A DNA stretch of 64,000 nt, taken from the NCBI RefSeq assembly GCF_002933815.1, contig NZ_BEYR01000006.1, forward strand, positions 62,001 to 126,000. Reading direction: 5' to 3'. The position numbers and the translations under genes were made by a program. The stretch is from Sphingobacterium sp. HMA12 (GTDB taxonomy: Bacteria > Bacteroidota > Bacteroidia > Sphingobacteriales > Sphingobacteriaceae). Positions 26,281 through 35,031 of the stretch are shown in pieces. A model generated the notes under the pieces. The model did no database searches, was not told the origin of the DNA, and saw only the letters and a list, made by a program, of their open reading frames with translations. Numbering within the stretch: position 1 is the stretch's first letter; the number at the start of each line of letters is the position of its first letter.

Positions 26281-26715
26281 TTAGTTTTGTTCAACGTTTA
26301 ATTTGCTATCAACTACCAACGTAACGTGATTTGAACGTTTACGAACTCTGTATCCGCGACCTTGAGGAGCTGGGCGCAATCTTTTCAATTGACGACCGCC
26401 ACCTACTGATACTTCTTTTACAATTAGTTCGCTTTCTTCCACTGATTTACCTTCGTTCTTGGCTTCCCAGTTTTTGATTGCAGATAATAATAATTTTTCT
26501 ACACGAGCAGCAGCTTCTTTACTAGAGTGTTTCAAAATGTATAATGCATTTTCAACACGCTGGCCACGAATTAAGTCTACCACTAAACGCATCTTACGAG
26601 GCGAAGTAGGGCAGTTCAATAATTTGGCATCCGAAGCTCCACCTTGTTGAGCTTTCTCTTGCTCTTTGCGTTGTCTAATTAAGACAGACTTTTTAAGTTT
26701 TTTTGTTGCTTCCAT
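26281..26715 (-). CDS. rplV: 50S ribosomal protein L22 with N-terminal extension
   Basis: A 144-residue L22, which lines the exit tunnel. CPTSPRKMRLVVDLIRGQRV and the C-terminal hairpin RLRPAPQGRGYRVRKRSNHV are diagnostic. About 30 extra N-terminal residues rich in Lys, Gln and Glu precede the core, compared with E. coli's 110-residue protein. It follows rpsS by 6 bases. Confidence 0.96.
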   Translation of the reverse strand: MEATKKLKKSVLIRQRKEQEKAQQGGASDAKLLNCPTSPRKMRLVVDLIRGQRVENALYILKHSSKEAAARVEKLLLSAIKNWEAKNEGKSVEESELIVKEVSVGGGRQLKRLRPAPQGRGYRVRKRSNHVTLVVDSKLNVEQN

Positions 26716-26721
26716 TACCTA

Positions 26722-26988
26722 TTATTTTTTCTTTTCTGCGTGGCCTCTGAATGTACGCGTAGGCGCGAATTCACCAAGCTTGTGACCTACCATATTTTCT
26801 GTTACATAAACAGGGATAAATTTATTCCCGTTGTGCACTGCGAAGGTATGGCCAACAAAATCAGGTGAAATCATTGATCTACGAGACCATGTTTTGATAA
26901 CTGACTTTTTGTTAGTTTCATTCATAGAAAGAACTTTTCTTTCTAAGTTGTGATCGATATAAGGACCTTTTTTAATTGAACGAGCCAT
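26722..26988 (-). CDS. rpsS: 30S ribosomal protein S19
   Basis: An 88-residue 30S head protein. MARSIKKGPYIDHNLERKV and the C-terminal HKLGEFAPTRTFRGHAEKK are diagnostic. Its ATG shares one base with the rplB stop. Confidence 0.98.
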   Translation of the reverse strand: MARSIKKGPYIDHNLERKVLSMNETNKKSVIKTWSRRSMISPDFVGHTFAVHNGNKFIPVYVTENMVGHKLGEFAPTRTFRGHAEKKK

Positions 26989-27815
26989 TATTTTTTCCTT
27001 CTCTCAATGATGTAACGATTCGATGTTTTCTTCTTGTAACGTGTTTTGAAGCCTTTAGCTAATACACCTGTACGTGAGCGTGGGTGACCTCCTGAAGTAC
27101 GGCCTTCACCACCACCCATTGGGTGATCTACTGGGTTCATCGCAACACCACGAACTCTTGGACGACGACCTAACCAACGTTTGCGACCTGCTTTACCTAA
27201 CACTTGGTTAGATCTTTCATGGTTCGATACGGAACCAATTGTAGCAACACAAGTCAATAAGATCATACGTGTTTCGCCTGAAGGCAATTTGATGATGGCA
27301 TATTTACCATCACGAGCAGACAATTGAGCATAAGTACCAGCCGAACGAGCAATTGAACCACCTTGACCAGGATTTAATTCAATGTTGTGGATGATAGAAC
27401 CCAATGGAATGTTTGCTAATGGTAATGTATTACCAACTTCTGGGGCAACTTTATCACCTGCAACTACAGTTTGACCAACTTGTAAACCAGCTGGAGCAAT
27501 GATGTAGCGTTTTTCACCATCAGCGTAATGCAACAATGCAATACGAGCAGTACGGTTTGGATCGTACTCAATAGTAGCTACTTTTGCAGGGATATCTTTT
27601 TTATCGCGTTTGAAATCAATTAATCGGTATACTTTTTTATGTCCCCCACCGAGATAACGCATAGTCATTTTACCGGAGTTATTACGACCACCTGATTTCT
27701 TGTTGATTTTTACTACTAACGATTTTTCAGGAACGTTTGTAGTAACATCAGAATAATCTGCGCCTATTCTGAAACGAGTACCAGGGGTTACCGGTTTGAA
27801 TCTTTTAACTGCCAT
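26988..27815 (-). CDS. rplB: 50S ribosomal protein L2
   Basis: A 275-residue protein needed for subunit joining and peptidyl transfer. GRNNSGKMTMRYLGGGHKK near 43 and the C-terminal NPVDHPMGGGEGRTSGG with the conserved His are clear. It follows rplW by 6 bases. Confidence 0.98.
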   Translation of the reverse strand: MAVKRFKPVTPGTRFRIGADYSDVTTNVPEKSLVVKINKKSGGRNNSGKMTMRYLGGGHKKVYRLIDFKRDKKDIPAKVATIEYDPNRTARIALLHYADGEKRYIIAPAGLQVGQTVVAGDKVAPEVGNTLPLANIPLGSIIHNIELNPGQGGSIARSAGTYAQLSARDGKYAIIKLPSGETRMILLTCVATIGSVSNHERSNQVLGKAGRKRWLGRRPRVRGVAMNPVDHPMGGGEGRTSGGHPRSRTGVLAKGFKTRYKKKTSNRYIIERRKK

Positions 27816-27821
27816 CTTAAA

Positions 27822-28112
27822 TTATATAGTACTGTAAAAGTCAATAGTTTCGCCATCTTTAATAGTAATGATAGCTTTTTTATACTTAGGAGCTCTACCA
27901 GATACGAAACCTGCTTTTGTGTAACGGCTTTTTGCTTTACCTGCTACAACTGCAGTGTTTACAGCAAGAACTGTCACACCGAACATAGCTTCAACAGCTG
28001 ATTTAATCTGGATTTTGTTTGCTCTGTGATCTACTTTGAAAGCGTAACGGTTTAATTTTTCCGTTAAGATAGAAGCTTTCTCAGTCAAGATAGGTTTTTT
28101 GATAATTTCCAT
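27822..28112 (-). CDS. rplW: 50S ribosomal protein L23
   Basis: A 96-residue tunnel-exit protein where trigger factor docks. KKPILTEKASILTEKLNRYAF at the N-terminus and EAMFGVTVLAVNT near 42 are typical. It follows rplD by 1 base. Confidence 0.97.
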   Translation of the reverse strand: MEIIKKPILTEKASILTEKLNRYAFKVDHRANKIQIKSAVEAMFGVTVLAVNTAVVAGKAKSRYTKAGFVSGRAPKYKKAIITIKDGETIDFYSTI

Positions 28113-28113
28113 A

Positions 28114-28743
28114 TTACTTAGCTAATGCTTCCTCCAAAGTTTTAACAGAATCTGTTGTTAACAATAATTTTGTTGCATTTAATACATCGTATGTATTTAA
28201 ATCAGAAGCAACAATAACTTTTGCTTTCTTCAAGTTTCTGCTTGATAAATAAACATTTTTATCATATGCTGGCAAAACCAATAAAGTTTTCTCGTCAGCA
28301 ATGTTCAACGCGTTTACTAAAGCAACATAGTTTTTTGTTTTGCAAGAATCGAATTGAACTGCATCCAAAACAACTACATTATTATCTTGAGCTTTGTAAG
28401 ACAACGCTGATTTACGTGCTACTTGTTTCAATTTTTTATTCAATTTGAACGAGTAATCACGAGGTTGAGGACCGAATACACGACCACCACCATTAAACAA
28501 TGGAGATTTGATAGAACCCGCACGAGCACCACCAGTACCTTTTTGTTTGTGTAATTTACGAGTTGAACCCGCGATTTCATTACGTTGTTTAGATTTGTGA
28601 GTTCCTTGGCGTTGGTTCGCTAAGTATTGTTTCACATCCAAATAGATCGCATGATCGTTAGGCTCTAACCCAAATACCGACTCAGGAAGTTGCACCTTGG
28701 CACCTGTTTCTTTACCTGATAAATTTAAAACTTTAACTTCCAT
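28114..28743 (-). CDS. rplD: 50S ribosomal protein L4
   Basis: A 209-residue L4 with the long tunnel loop (TRKLHKQKGTGGARAGSIKS near 62) and a Rossmann-like globular part. In E. coli L4 represses the S10 operon through its leader; a leader hairpin is visible before rplC here. It follows rplC by 5 bases. Confidence 0.97.
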   Translation of the reverse strand: MEVKVLNLSGKETGAKVQLPESVFGLEPNDHAIYLDVKQYLANQRQGTHKSKQRNEIAGSTRKLHKQKGTGGARAGSIKSPLFNGGGRVFGPQPRDYSFKLNKKLKQVARKSALSYKAQDNNVVVLDAVQFDSCKTKNYVALVNALNIADEKTLLVLPAYDKNVYLSSRNLKKAKVIVASDLNTYDVLNATKLLLTTDSVKTLEEALAK

Positions 28744-28748
28744 CTCTA

Positions 28749-29366
28749 CTATTTGTCTACGATTACATAAGAACCTTTAGCTCCTGGAATGGAACCACTA
28801 ACAACGATAAGGTTTTGCTCAGCGTAAACTTTCAACACCTGTAAGTTTTGAACTTTAACTCTGTCACCACCTGTACGACCAGCCATGCGCATACCTTTAA
28901 ATACGCGTGAAGGCCATGATGAAGCACCTAATGAACCTGGAGCACGTAATCTGTTGTGCTGACCGTGAGTCGCACCACCTACACCACCAAATCCATGACG
29001 TTTCATTACACCTTGGAAACCTTTACCTTTTGAAGTACCGACTACATCTACGAATTCGCCTTCCTCGAAAAGTGTAACGTCAACTACGTCACCAAGTTGT
29101 TTTGCATCTGGGAAAGTTTTAAACTCTACCAACTTACGCTTAGGCGTTGTGTTTGCTTTCGCAAAGTGCCCTTTCAAAGGAGCTGTCGTGTTTTTCTCCT
29201 TAGCTTCGTCGAAGCCAAGTTGAATTGCCGAGTAGCCGTCCTTTTCTTCCGTACGTATCTGCGTAACCACGCACGGCCCGGCCTGAATCACTGTACAAGG
29301 AATATTTTTCCCATCAGCGTTAAACAGGCTCGTCATTCCTACTTTTTTTCCAATAATACCTGACAT
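28749..29366 (-). CDS. rplC: 50S ribosomal protein L3
   Basis: A 205-residue early-assembly protein. MSGIIGKKVGMTSLFNADGK at the N-terminus, GTSKGKGFQGVMKRHGFGG near 110 and the tip loop GSLGASSWPSRVFKGMRMAG are clear. It is first in this block: rpsJ, which normally precedes it, is absent, and a promoter lies directly upstream. Confidence 0.97.
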   Translation of the reverse strand: MSGIIGKKVGMTSLFNADGKNIPCTVIQAGPCVVTQIRTEEKDGYSAIQLGFDEAKEKNTTAPLKGHFAKANTTPKRKLVEFKTFPDAKQLGDVVDVTLFEEGEFVDVVGTSKGKGFQGVMKRHGFGGVGGATHGQHNRLRAPGSLGASSWPSRVFKGMRMAGRTGGDRVKVQNLQVLKVYAEQNLIVVSGSIPGAKGSYVIVDK

Positions 29367-29394
29367 GTTGTAAATTAATTAATTAAAAGTCCTT

Positions 29395-29412
29395 CGAAGC
29401 AGTAGGGCTTCG
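29395..29412 (-). promoter_or_regulatory. Leader hairpin in front of rplC
   Basis: CGAAGC and GCTTCG arms with a 6-base loop sit in the roughly 70-base leader between the promoter and the rplC ATG, and partly matching flanks (GTC and GAC) could lengthen the stem. It could be a site for autogenous control by L4, as in the E. coli S10 leader; this is inferred. Confidence 0.4.
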
Positions 29413-29443
29413 CTCAAGACACACTATTCCCATTAAGGGACTG

Positions 29444-29474
29444 CAAAGTTACAAACATTTTTATAACTGTCAAA
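29444..29474 (-). promoter_or_regulatory. Promoter of the rplC-led ribosomal operon
   Basis: On the minus strand TTTGAC (29474-29469) is followed by TAACTTTG (29451-29444) with 19 bases between TTTG and the -7 element. This is a near-perfect Bacteroidota promoter, 78 bases before the rplC ATG. Confidence 0.75.
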
Positions 29475-29694
29475 TAATTAGTGAATTATTTTTTTTATTT
29501 TCTAGATGTTCTCTTCATCCACCCCAAATTTTCGAATAATACCTATCCAGCTCTCCGCTCCGGTTAAATCGTCTTCAAAAAAATAAAATGATATCCGCTT
29601 ATTTCTGCTGCCATACAGCTGTCACAGACTGCCGTAATTTTGAACTGTCATACAACGCGAGATGCGATGTAAATCTTTAAAAACTTATCATACA
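29475..29694. other. Intergenic region between rplC promoter and DinB gene
   Basis: Together with the rplC leader this makes a gap of about 330 bases. It has an AT-rich part next to the rplC promoter and a TAATTTTG -7-like element at 29635-29642, about 50 bases before the DinB start. I see no rpsJ, tRNA or small gene in it. Confidence 0.5.
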
Positions 29695-30171
29695 ATGATT
29701 ATGAAAACAGACATCATTTCCAAAAACGAACTACTTGCACATTGGTTGGGCCACCGAACTTTGACGAGACAAACCATTGAAAAATTTCCCGAAGGAGAAT
29801 TGTTCAATTATAAAGTTGAAGGCATGCGAACTTTCGCAGACATGATCAAGGAATTATTAGGGATCGCTGTTCCGGGACTCCAGGAAATTGTGAACAACAA
29901 AAGTGGTGAACTCAATGAAAATTTAGGCTACTCAACCAAAGCACAATTACTTCAGGCATGGGATGAGGCAACCCCACAGATTACCGAACTATTCAATAAG
30001 ATTTCGGAAGAACGATTTGCAGAAGAATTCAACTTATTTGGACAATACAAATCGCCAGTCATTCACAGCATTTTATATTTTATCGACAATGAGATCCATC
30101 ATCGCGGACAGGCATTTGTCTACTTACGCTTACTGGGTATCCAACCACCATTTTTCTGGGAAAGGGGCTAA
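29695..30171 (+). CDS. DinB-family protein
   Basis: A 158-residue four-helix-bundle protein of the DinB/YfiT superfamily. The C-terminal motif EIHHRGQAFVYLRLLG near 130-145 supplies the typical metal-binding histidines; the N-terminal LAHWLGHRTLTRQTIEKFPE helix is also usual. Members are metal-dependent thiol transferases or of unknown function. I chose the ATG at 29695; 29701 or 29662 are possible. It is a single-gene unit with its own terminator. Confidence 0.85.
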   Translation: MIMKTDIISKNELLAHWLGHRTLTRQTIEKFPEGELFNYKVEGMRTFADMIKELLGIAVPGLQEIVNNKSGELNENLGYSTKAQLLQAWDEATPQITELFNKISEERFAEEFNLFGQYKSPVIHSILYFIDNEIHHRGQAFVYLRLLGIQPPFFWERG

Positions 30172-30238
30172 TACCTGATACCTACAACGGAAGTTTTCAC
30201 CTAACGTGGATCAAAACTTTTTAATATAATTACAGTCT

Positions 30239-30278
30239 AACTTGTTCGGCATCCTCCCTTTCAGCCGAACAAGTTTTT
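30239..30278 (+). terminator. Terminator after the DinB gene
   Basis: Twelve-base arms (30239-30250, 30264-30275) pair perfectly around a 13-base loop and are followed by a T run to 30278. It lies about 70 bases after the DinB stop, between convergent genes. Confidence 0.85.
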
Positions 30279-30317
30279 CATTTGCCATAGCAAGGCCCCT
30301 AACTCCTTCGTTTACGA

Positions 30318-31271
30318 CTAAACTTGCTCCAAAGCAGCCGAAAGCAAACGCTTCACGGTTTCTTTTAGTGATTCAGGCTCAATAATCCTCCCTTTATCGG
30401 CAAACATTAGATACCAGCGCGCAAAACCATTCTCCATATTTATACTTTCAAAATGCATCTCCACATAGTTGTCCGCAACGATTTCTTTTTGGAAGCCAAA
30501 ATAGTGACGGTCCCATTCCATATAGCGGGCCATATCCTTGTCCACCTGCACAATGACTTTTGTTGTAGGCACTTCATGGCGTTTATTCAGAAAATAGGAG
30601 AGTTCGGGGTGCTCTTTTGCAAAATCATCTTCGAGTATTCTGATGTTGTTTATTCTGTCTAGACGGAATTGCCTATAATCATTCCTTAACTTACAAAAAG
30701 CAAGAATATACCAGAACTTACTCTCCACGAAGATACCAACAGCTTCGATCTCACGCCTTTCTGGACTTTTATCGGAGGGTTTGGAATAATAGATTTCAAC
30801 ACATTTTTTGGCAGCGATGCTTTCAATCAGAATATTGGTACCATGGGTCAACTTTTCATTGAACTGATGACGTCCGCCCCGAACGAGAAAATTGTCTCCA
30901 ACCAGTGCAACTTGCTCCTTTTCATTCCCCCTTAATATGGCTTTCATTTTCAACAGTGCGGTGGCAAAATGATGGGCTAGGTTCCGATCCGTATATTTCT
31001 CGACCAATTTCTCTGCTGCGACAAAACTCAACGCCTCTTCCCTTGTAAATTGCAGGGGCGGCATTTTATAGCCCTCCACTAAAGAGTATCCACTTCCAGC
31101 TTCACCATAAATTGGTATTCCGGCCTGCATCAAAGAACGGATATCACGGTAAATTGTACGTTGACTCACTTCATAGCGTTCTGCCAATGCCGCCGCTGTC
31201 ACAACAGGCTTGGCCTGTAAATGCATATAAATAGCGAGTATACGATCAAATCTTTTCTGGATATCCGTCAT
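30318..31271 (-). CDS. YafY-type HTH/WYL-domain transcriptional regulator
   Basis: A 317-residue regulator. The N-terminal HTH spans about residues 8-65 (AAALAERYEVSQRTIYRDIRSL). The WYL domain at about 135-210 contains FWYILAFCKLRNDYRQFRLDRI, and the WCX C-terminal domain runs to about 315. WYL domains bind nucleic-acid or other ligands and often control stress or DNA-damage genes. It converges on the DinB gene, a pairing seen elsewhere, and could regulate it, but no operator is identified. Confidence 0.88.
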   Translation of the reverse strand: MTDIQKRFDRILAIYMHLQAKPVVTAAALAERYEVSQRTIYRDIRSLMQAGIPIYGEAGSGYSLVEGYKMPPLQFTREEALSFVAAEKLVEKYTDRNLAHHFATALLKMKAILRGNEKEQVALVGDNFLVRGGRHQFNEKLTHGTNILIESIAAKKCVEIYYSKPSDKSPERREIEAVGIFVESKFWYILAFCKLRNDYRQFRLDRINNIRILEDDFAKEHPELSYFLNKRHEVPTTKVIVQVDKDMARYMEWDRHYFGFQKEIVADNYVEMHFESINMENGFARWYLMFADKGRIIEPESLKETVKRLLSAALEQV

Positions 31272-31322
31272 CGGGATAAAGGTACAAAAAGCCTAAATCA
31301 ATTACGAATCCAGCATCTACAC

Positions 31323-31958
31323 CTATATCACCCCACAATAAATAGAATTCGAAAAGTCGCCTTCGAGTGTATCCCATACGCTGACATAAACATGGAGATC
31401 ACCTGTTTTTCTGCTTATCTCCTCAACTTGTAATGAACAGGAGCCCTGATTTACTTTTGCAATGGAGGTTCTCAAATGCGACTCGGTATCCAAGCCTATG
31501 AGTCCCAGATTGATTTTATATATACTGCTTTTATATTGATCATCCACAGTCCAGCTAAGATCAATCCGATCGCCATCCAAGCTTACTTGACAGTTGGCTA
31601 ATGGGGTAAGCGGACCTGAAAACAGCAATAGCTTTTCAGGGTTAACGAAAGGTTTATTCTGTGCATCCAGTTCAAGAGTCTCTTTAAAAATGTGGCGCTG
31701 CGCCAATTGGAAAGCTCCTACACGACTTCCTTTTTTCGCTAGCGATTGATAACCAAACTCAAGAATTCTTTTATTCCATGCGGCAAACTTACCTGCAACT
31801 TTCTGTTTTTCTCTATTTAAAAGTTCGGCCTCACTGGGTGGAGACGTTCGTTTTCTTTTGCCACCACGTATGATATTTTGGCCATTCAATAGATAAGCAC
31901 TCACCGAACCAAATTTCCCAACAATAGGGCCGTTCGGACCATTTTGTAAAATTGCCAT
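31323..31958 (-). CDS. DUF6266-family protein
   Basis: A 211-residue protein of unknown function. The N-terminus, MAILQNGPNGPIVGKFGSVS followed by LNGQNIIRGGKRKR, is the DUF6266 pattern, a family found widely in Bacteroidota, often in several copies. No signal peptide or membrane helix is visible; the C-terminal half is beta-rich (about residues 110-210). It stands alone, with a large palindrome about 50 bases upstream of its start. No function is assigned. Confidence 0.8.
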   Translation of the reverse strand: MAILQNGPNGPIVGKFGSVSAYLLNGQNIIRGGKRKRTSPPSEAELLNREKQKVAGKFAAWNKRILEFGYQSLAKKGSRVGAFQLAQRHIFKETLELDAQNKPFVNPEKLLLFSGPLTPLANCQVSLDGDRIDLSWTVDDQYKSSIYKINLGLIGLDTESHLRTSIAKVNQGSCSLQVEEISRKTGDLHVYVSVWDTLEGDFSNSIYCGVI

Positions 31959-32281
31959 AAAGTTTCTCTCCTTCTGTTTATAATTGATGGTATATAACTT
32001 ATTACCAAGTTAATATCAAATTCCCTATTAACAGAGGAGTAACACTATTATTACAAGGATATAGCAGGGGGTTAACAGGGGTAATACCCCTGTTAACCCC
32101 CTGCTAACCCCTAGTTATTCCCCTGTAATCACCATGTTAATATAGGAATTGGTATTAAATAGGTGTTTATTTGTTTACTAGACGAGGAAGGGTATTTTTT
32201 AACAGTGAACGATCAAATACAACACAACCAATCTCGTTTTAAGCGAAGGAGATGTAGGTACGGGATAAGTCTGATAAACAA
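31959..32281. other. Non-coding region with a large palindrome
   Basis: No convincing gene lies in this stretch. It holds the phased palindrome at about 32004-32164. The AT-rich remainder to 32281 shows nothing else recognisable; a GH88 terminator follows at 32282. Confidence 0.6.
32004..32164. repeat. Imperfect palindrome of about 160 bp with a perfect 21-bp core
   Basis: The core arms at 32062-32082 and 32086-32106 are perfectly complementary around a 3-base loop. The outer parts continue in register without gaps: by hand count about 36 of 59 positions match. Within each arm the motif TTAAC next to a run of C or G recurs roughly every 10-12 bases. It could be a mobile-element remnant, a protein-binding array or a strong RNA hairpin. 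Confidence 0.7.
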
Positions 32282-32312
32282 AAAAAGTGAAGCACGCTAT
32301 ACTTCACTTTTT
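32282..32312. terminator. Terminator downstream of the first GH88 gene
   Basis: Eleven-base perfect arms AAAAAGTGAAG and CTTCACTTTTT (32282-32292, 32302-32312) with a 9-base loop. On the minus strand the stem is followed by T residues, about 45 bases after the GH88 stop; it could work both ways. Confidence 0.8.
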
Positions 32313-32357
32313 CCACAGGATGTTAACAACTTTGTTGAAAACTCCAGAATCCTCTCG

Positions 32358-33632
32358 TTATGGTTTGATTACCTTTTCTCCACGGAGCAATCGGTCATAC
32401 CGCACCAAGGCCTCTACATAATAGTAATCGGCATACGTTAAAGGCACGTCAACCTCTGTTTTATGTGGGATCGAACCGACACTATGTTTTAAGATATATC
32501 CCCCCGCTTCTTTGAAATCTGCTTTATAAGGTTTAGAAGACAGTGACCGCAACATCTGCTCAGCTTTTGAGATATAGAGCTGGCTTTCACTACCTGTTGT
32601 GTATTGTGCCAGTTCCAGCAAAGCCGAAGCTGTCACCGAAGCTGTTGATACATCACGGAGATCCTTCTGACTATAATATTTACTATCCGGAGTAAGCTTG
32701 TTCTGGTCCATATCCCAATAAGGGATCAGATCCTTTGGAAGATTGGGATGATTCAGATAAAACTGTGCAATATGCCTAGCTTGTTCCAAATATTTCTTGT
32801 CACCAGTCTCGCGGTACATCATCGTATAACCATACAATCCCCAAGACTGTCCCCTAGCCCAAGCGGATTCATCAAAAGCACCTTGCGCCGTCTTTCTCGA
32901 AATAATGCTTCCATCTTGCGGATTGTAATCCACGACATGGTAGGAACTATAATCTTTTCGATAGTGATTGAGCATCGTTGTATTGGCATGCTGCACTGCA
33001 ATATCACGATAACGCTTATCACCTGTCATCTTGGAAACTTCCGTCAAAAACTCCAAGTTCATCATATTGTCGATGATCACTGGATAGGTCCAAGGCTGCC
33101 CATCCCAATTTTTGCCACCGTCCCATGAACGGATAGTTTTGGGTGCTTCGTGGAAACGTGTCGCCAACGACGCTGCTCCAATACTTAAAATTCCTTTATA
33201 GGACGCCGAATCACCCGTCAAGCGCAATGCATTACCAAAGCTGCAGTACAACATAAAGCCCAAATCATGTGTTCCCTTGTTGTTCTTCTCCTTCTCGAGT
33301 TCTTTTAATTTGCTTTTTGCTTCCGTCAAAAGCTTTTCATCCTTAGTATACTCGTATAAGTATAACACTGTACCGGGATAAAACCCAGAGCACCACCAAC
33401 TTGAACCCCAATTCACATATTTACCATCTTTATAGGTTGTAGGCATATCCGATTCACCGATCGATGCTGCGAGGTAGGCAATTTGTTTATGTGCATCTTC
33501 TAAATTGGTACGGACAAATTCCTTGTCAAGCCCCAATTTCACTGTCCCTAGATTTCGCTGACTGGAACAGGAAATTCCCTGCATTCCTAGCCCGATCATT
33601 AAAGCTCCCGTAATATAGTGTTGTATCTTCAT
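32358..33632 (-). CDS. GH88 unsaturated glucuronyl/uronyl hydrolase, putative lipoprotein
   Basis: A 424-residue (alpha/alpha)6-barrel enzyme that removes 4,5-unsaturated uronic acids left by polysaccharide lyases. Candidate catalytic Asp residues are in THDLGFM and VIIDNMMNLEF, with SWWCSGFYPGT and DESAWARGQSWGLYGY as family landmarks. The N-terminus ends in GMQGISCSSQ, a lipobox, so it is probably membrane-anchored. I start at the ATG at 33632, not the TTG at 33641. It is clearly paralogous to the gene at 44429-45676 and is the last gene of the susC-susD-DUF2264-GH88 minus-strand series. Confidence 0.88.
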   Translation of the reverse strand: MKIQHYITGALMIGLGMQGISCSSQRNLGTVKLGLDKEFVRTNLEDAHKQIAYLAASIGESDMPTTYKDGKYVNWGSSWWCSGFYPGTVLYLYEYTKDEKLLTEAKSKLKELEKEKNNKGTHDLGFMLYCSFGNALRLTGDSASYKGILSIGAASLATRFHEAPKTIRSWDGGKNWDGQPWTYPVIIDNMMNLEFLTEVSKMTGDKRYRDIAVQHANTTMLNHYRKDYSSYHVVDYNPQDGSIISRKTAQGAFDESAWARGQSWGLYGYTMMYRETGDKKYLEQARHIAQFYLNHPNLPKDLIPYWDMDQNKLTPDSKYYSQKDLRDVSTASVTASALLELAQYTTGSESQLYISKAEQMLRSLSSKPYKADFKEAGGYILKHSVGSIPHKTEVDVPLTYADYYYVEALVRYDRLLRGEKVIKP

Positions 33633-33674
33633 TTTATCCAATCCTTAATCTTTTGCTTTTTATTCTTTTTTCGT

Positions 33675-34940
33675 TTAATAACTTACATAATAGTCCTTGG
33701 GAAATTGCTCCGCATTCCAGCATTTTTGGGAAGTCCATGGTTGCGGGGCACAGGTCCAGAACTCATCGTCTGCTGGTAATCCCAAAGGCAAGAATGACAG
33801 GGAGGCCACATACATTGAACCTGCATTTGTATAGTAATCTGCGAGATTGGATTGTTTATCCCCCACTACGCCCATACGTAGCCATCCTGACGGCGCAAAA
33901 GTTTTGTCAATATAAATATGCCGAAGTATAGTGGTCAATGCAGCCCTAACCTGTCCTTTCGAGATATCTTCGGGCAGCCTATTTTCTAAAGCAACTGTTG
34001 CTAGCGGTTGGAATGCAGCATTCTTATAAGTTGATGAACGGCCAACAACGACATAATGACCTTCCGGCGAGATCATGCGTTCCAGATGATGCGCATAGCG
34101 CTGCATTCGTTTGTAGGCTCGCTCATACATCTCTTTGTATTTTCCTCCTGCTGGGATATTATGACGCAGCGACTCAACCTGCATGCAATGGATTACATAC
34201 CCGTTGTAGTGATCAAAACTAAAATGGGCACCATCACTATACCAGCCATCTCCCACATACCATTCCTGATCAAATTTATTGACCGCATAATCGATTTTTT
34301 CCCTTGCACATTCCTCTCCTATGCTGTAAAGAAATGTTTCTGTCATTGCCGCAAACAGCAGCCAATTACTTTCATTTGGCTTGATCTTCCGCAGCAGTTT
34401 AAACTCTTCGACGACTCTTTGCTTAGTGGCTTGGTCCAAAGGCTGCCATAAAGCTTGGGGAGCCCTCAAAAAAGCCAGTGCAAGATGCGCTGCATCCACA
34501 AGGGTCTGAGAAGAAGGTCCTCGCCAAGTAAAATAATCAGGAGATTTTGGATCTACCCCATACTTTATCCCCAATAGCGCTTGATCCCGTAATTGCTTAC
34601 GTAATTTACCTTCCTCAGTTGCATCATCCGGTAATGCCAGCCAAGGTGCCATTCCAGCCAACAACCGCCCAAAGGCTTCCAGGTATCCAACTCCAGGGTC
34701 TCTGCTATCAAAAGTCGGGCTCACCTCCATCGGCATATTTTTACGCCATTGTTGTTTACTAATATTGCTTAATATTGGAGCTGCCATCTTATGTAAAATA
34801 GATACCCAATAAGCCCGGTCATTTTCGATAAAATTTCTTTTATCGTCTAAACTGTTTGCCTTTGCTTCCACTGGTAAAGACGCAGTTAACGCGCCAACTC
34901 CAGCTCCGCCCAACAATTTTAATAGGAATCTTCTCTTCAT
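33675..34940 (-). CDS. DUF2264-family protein, Tat-exported
   Basis: A 421-residue protein of the DUF2264 family. The signal MKRRFLLKLLGGAGVGALTA contains a twin-arginine-like RRFLLK motif, so export is probably by Tat. The body looks largely helical, fitting a predicted (alpha/alpha) toroid like several lyases and hydrolases; segments such as WYSDGAHFSFDHYNGYV near 230 are typical. I use the ATG at 34940 (the frame opens at 34985). It lies between susD and the GH88 gene and is a candidate lyase or glycosidase. The reaction is not known to me. Confidence 0.72.
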   Translation of the reverse strand: MKRRFLLKLLGGAGVGALTASLPVEAKANSLDDKRNFIENDRAYWVSILHKMAAPILSNISKQQWRKNMPMEVSPTFDSRDPGVGYLEAFGRLLAGMAPWLALPDDATEEGKLRKQLRDQALLGIKYGVDPKSPDYFTWRGPSSQTLVDAAHLALAFLRAPQALWQPLDQATKQRVVEEFKLLRKIKPNESNWLLFAAMTETFLYSIGEECAREKIDYAVNKFDQEWYVGDGWYSDGAHFSFDHYNGYVIHCMQVESLRHNIPAGGKYKEMYERAYKRMQRYAHHLERMISPEGHYVVVGRSSTYKNAAFQPLATVALENRLPEDISKGQVRAALTTILRHIYIDKTFAPSGWLRMGVVGDKQSNLADYYTNAGSMYVASLSFLPLGLPADDEFWTCAPQPWTSQKCWNAEQFPKDYYVSY

Positions 34941-35031
34941 CGATAATGGTTTATAAATTAATGTGAGCATGATAACACTACACAAAACATTAAAAATCTT
35001 TATTTTACGTTAAAAAAGCAAGCAAAAAGAA

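Noticed and set aside
29367..29694. A possible rpsJ (S10) or tRNA in the gap before rplC
   Set aside because: No S10 sequence or cloverleaf is visible; the gap holds a promoter, leader hairpin and AT-rich sequence only.
32748..33128. A 126-codon plus-strand open frame inside the GH88 gene
   Set aside because: It lies wholly within a strongly supported gene on the other strand and shows no recognisable domain or start context.
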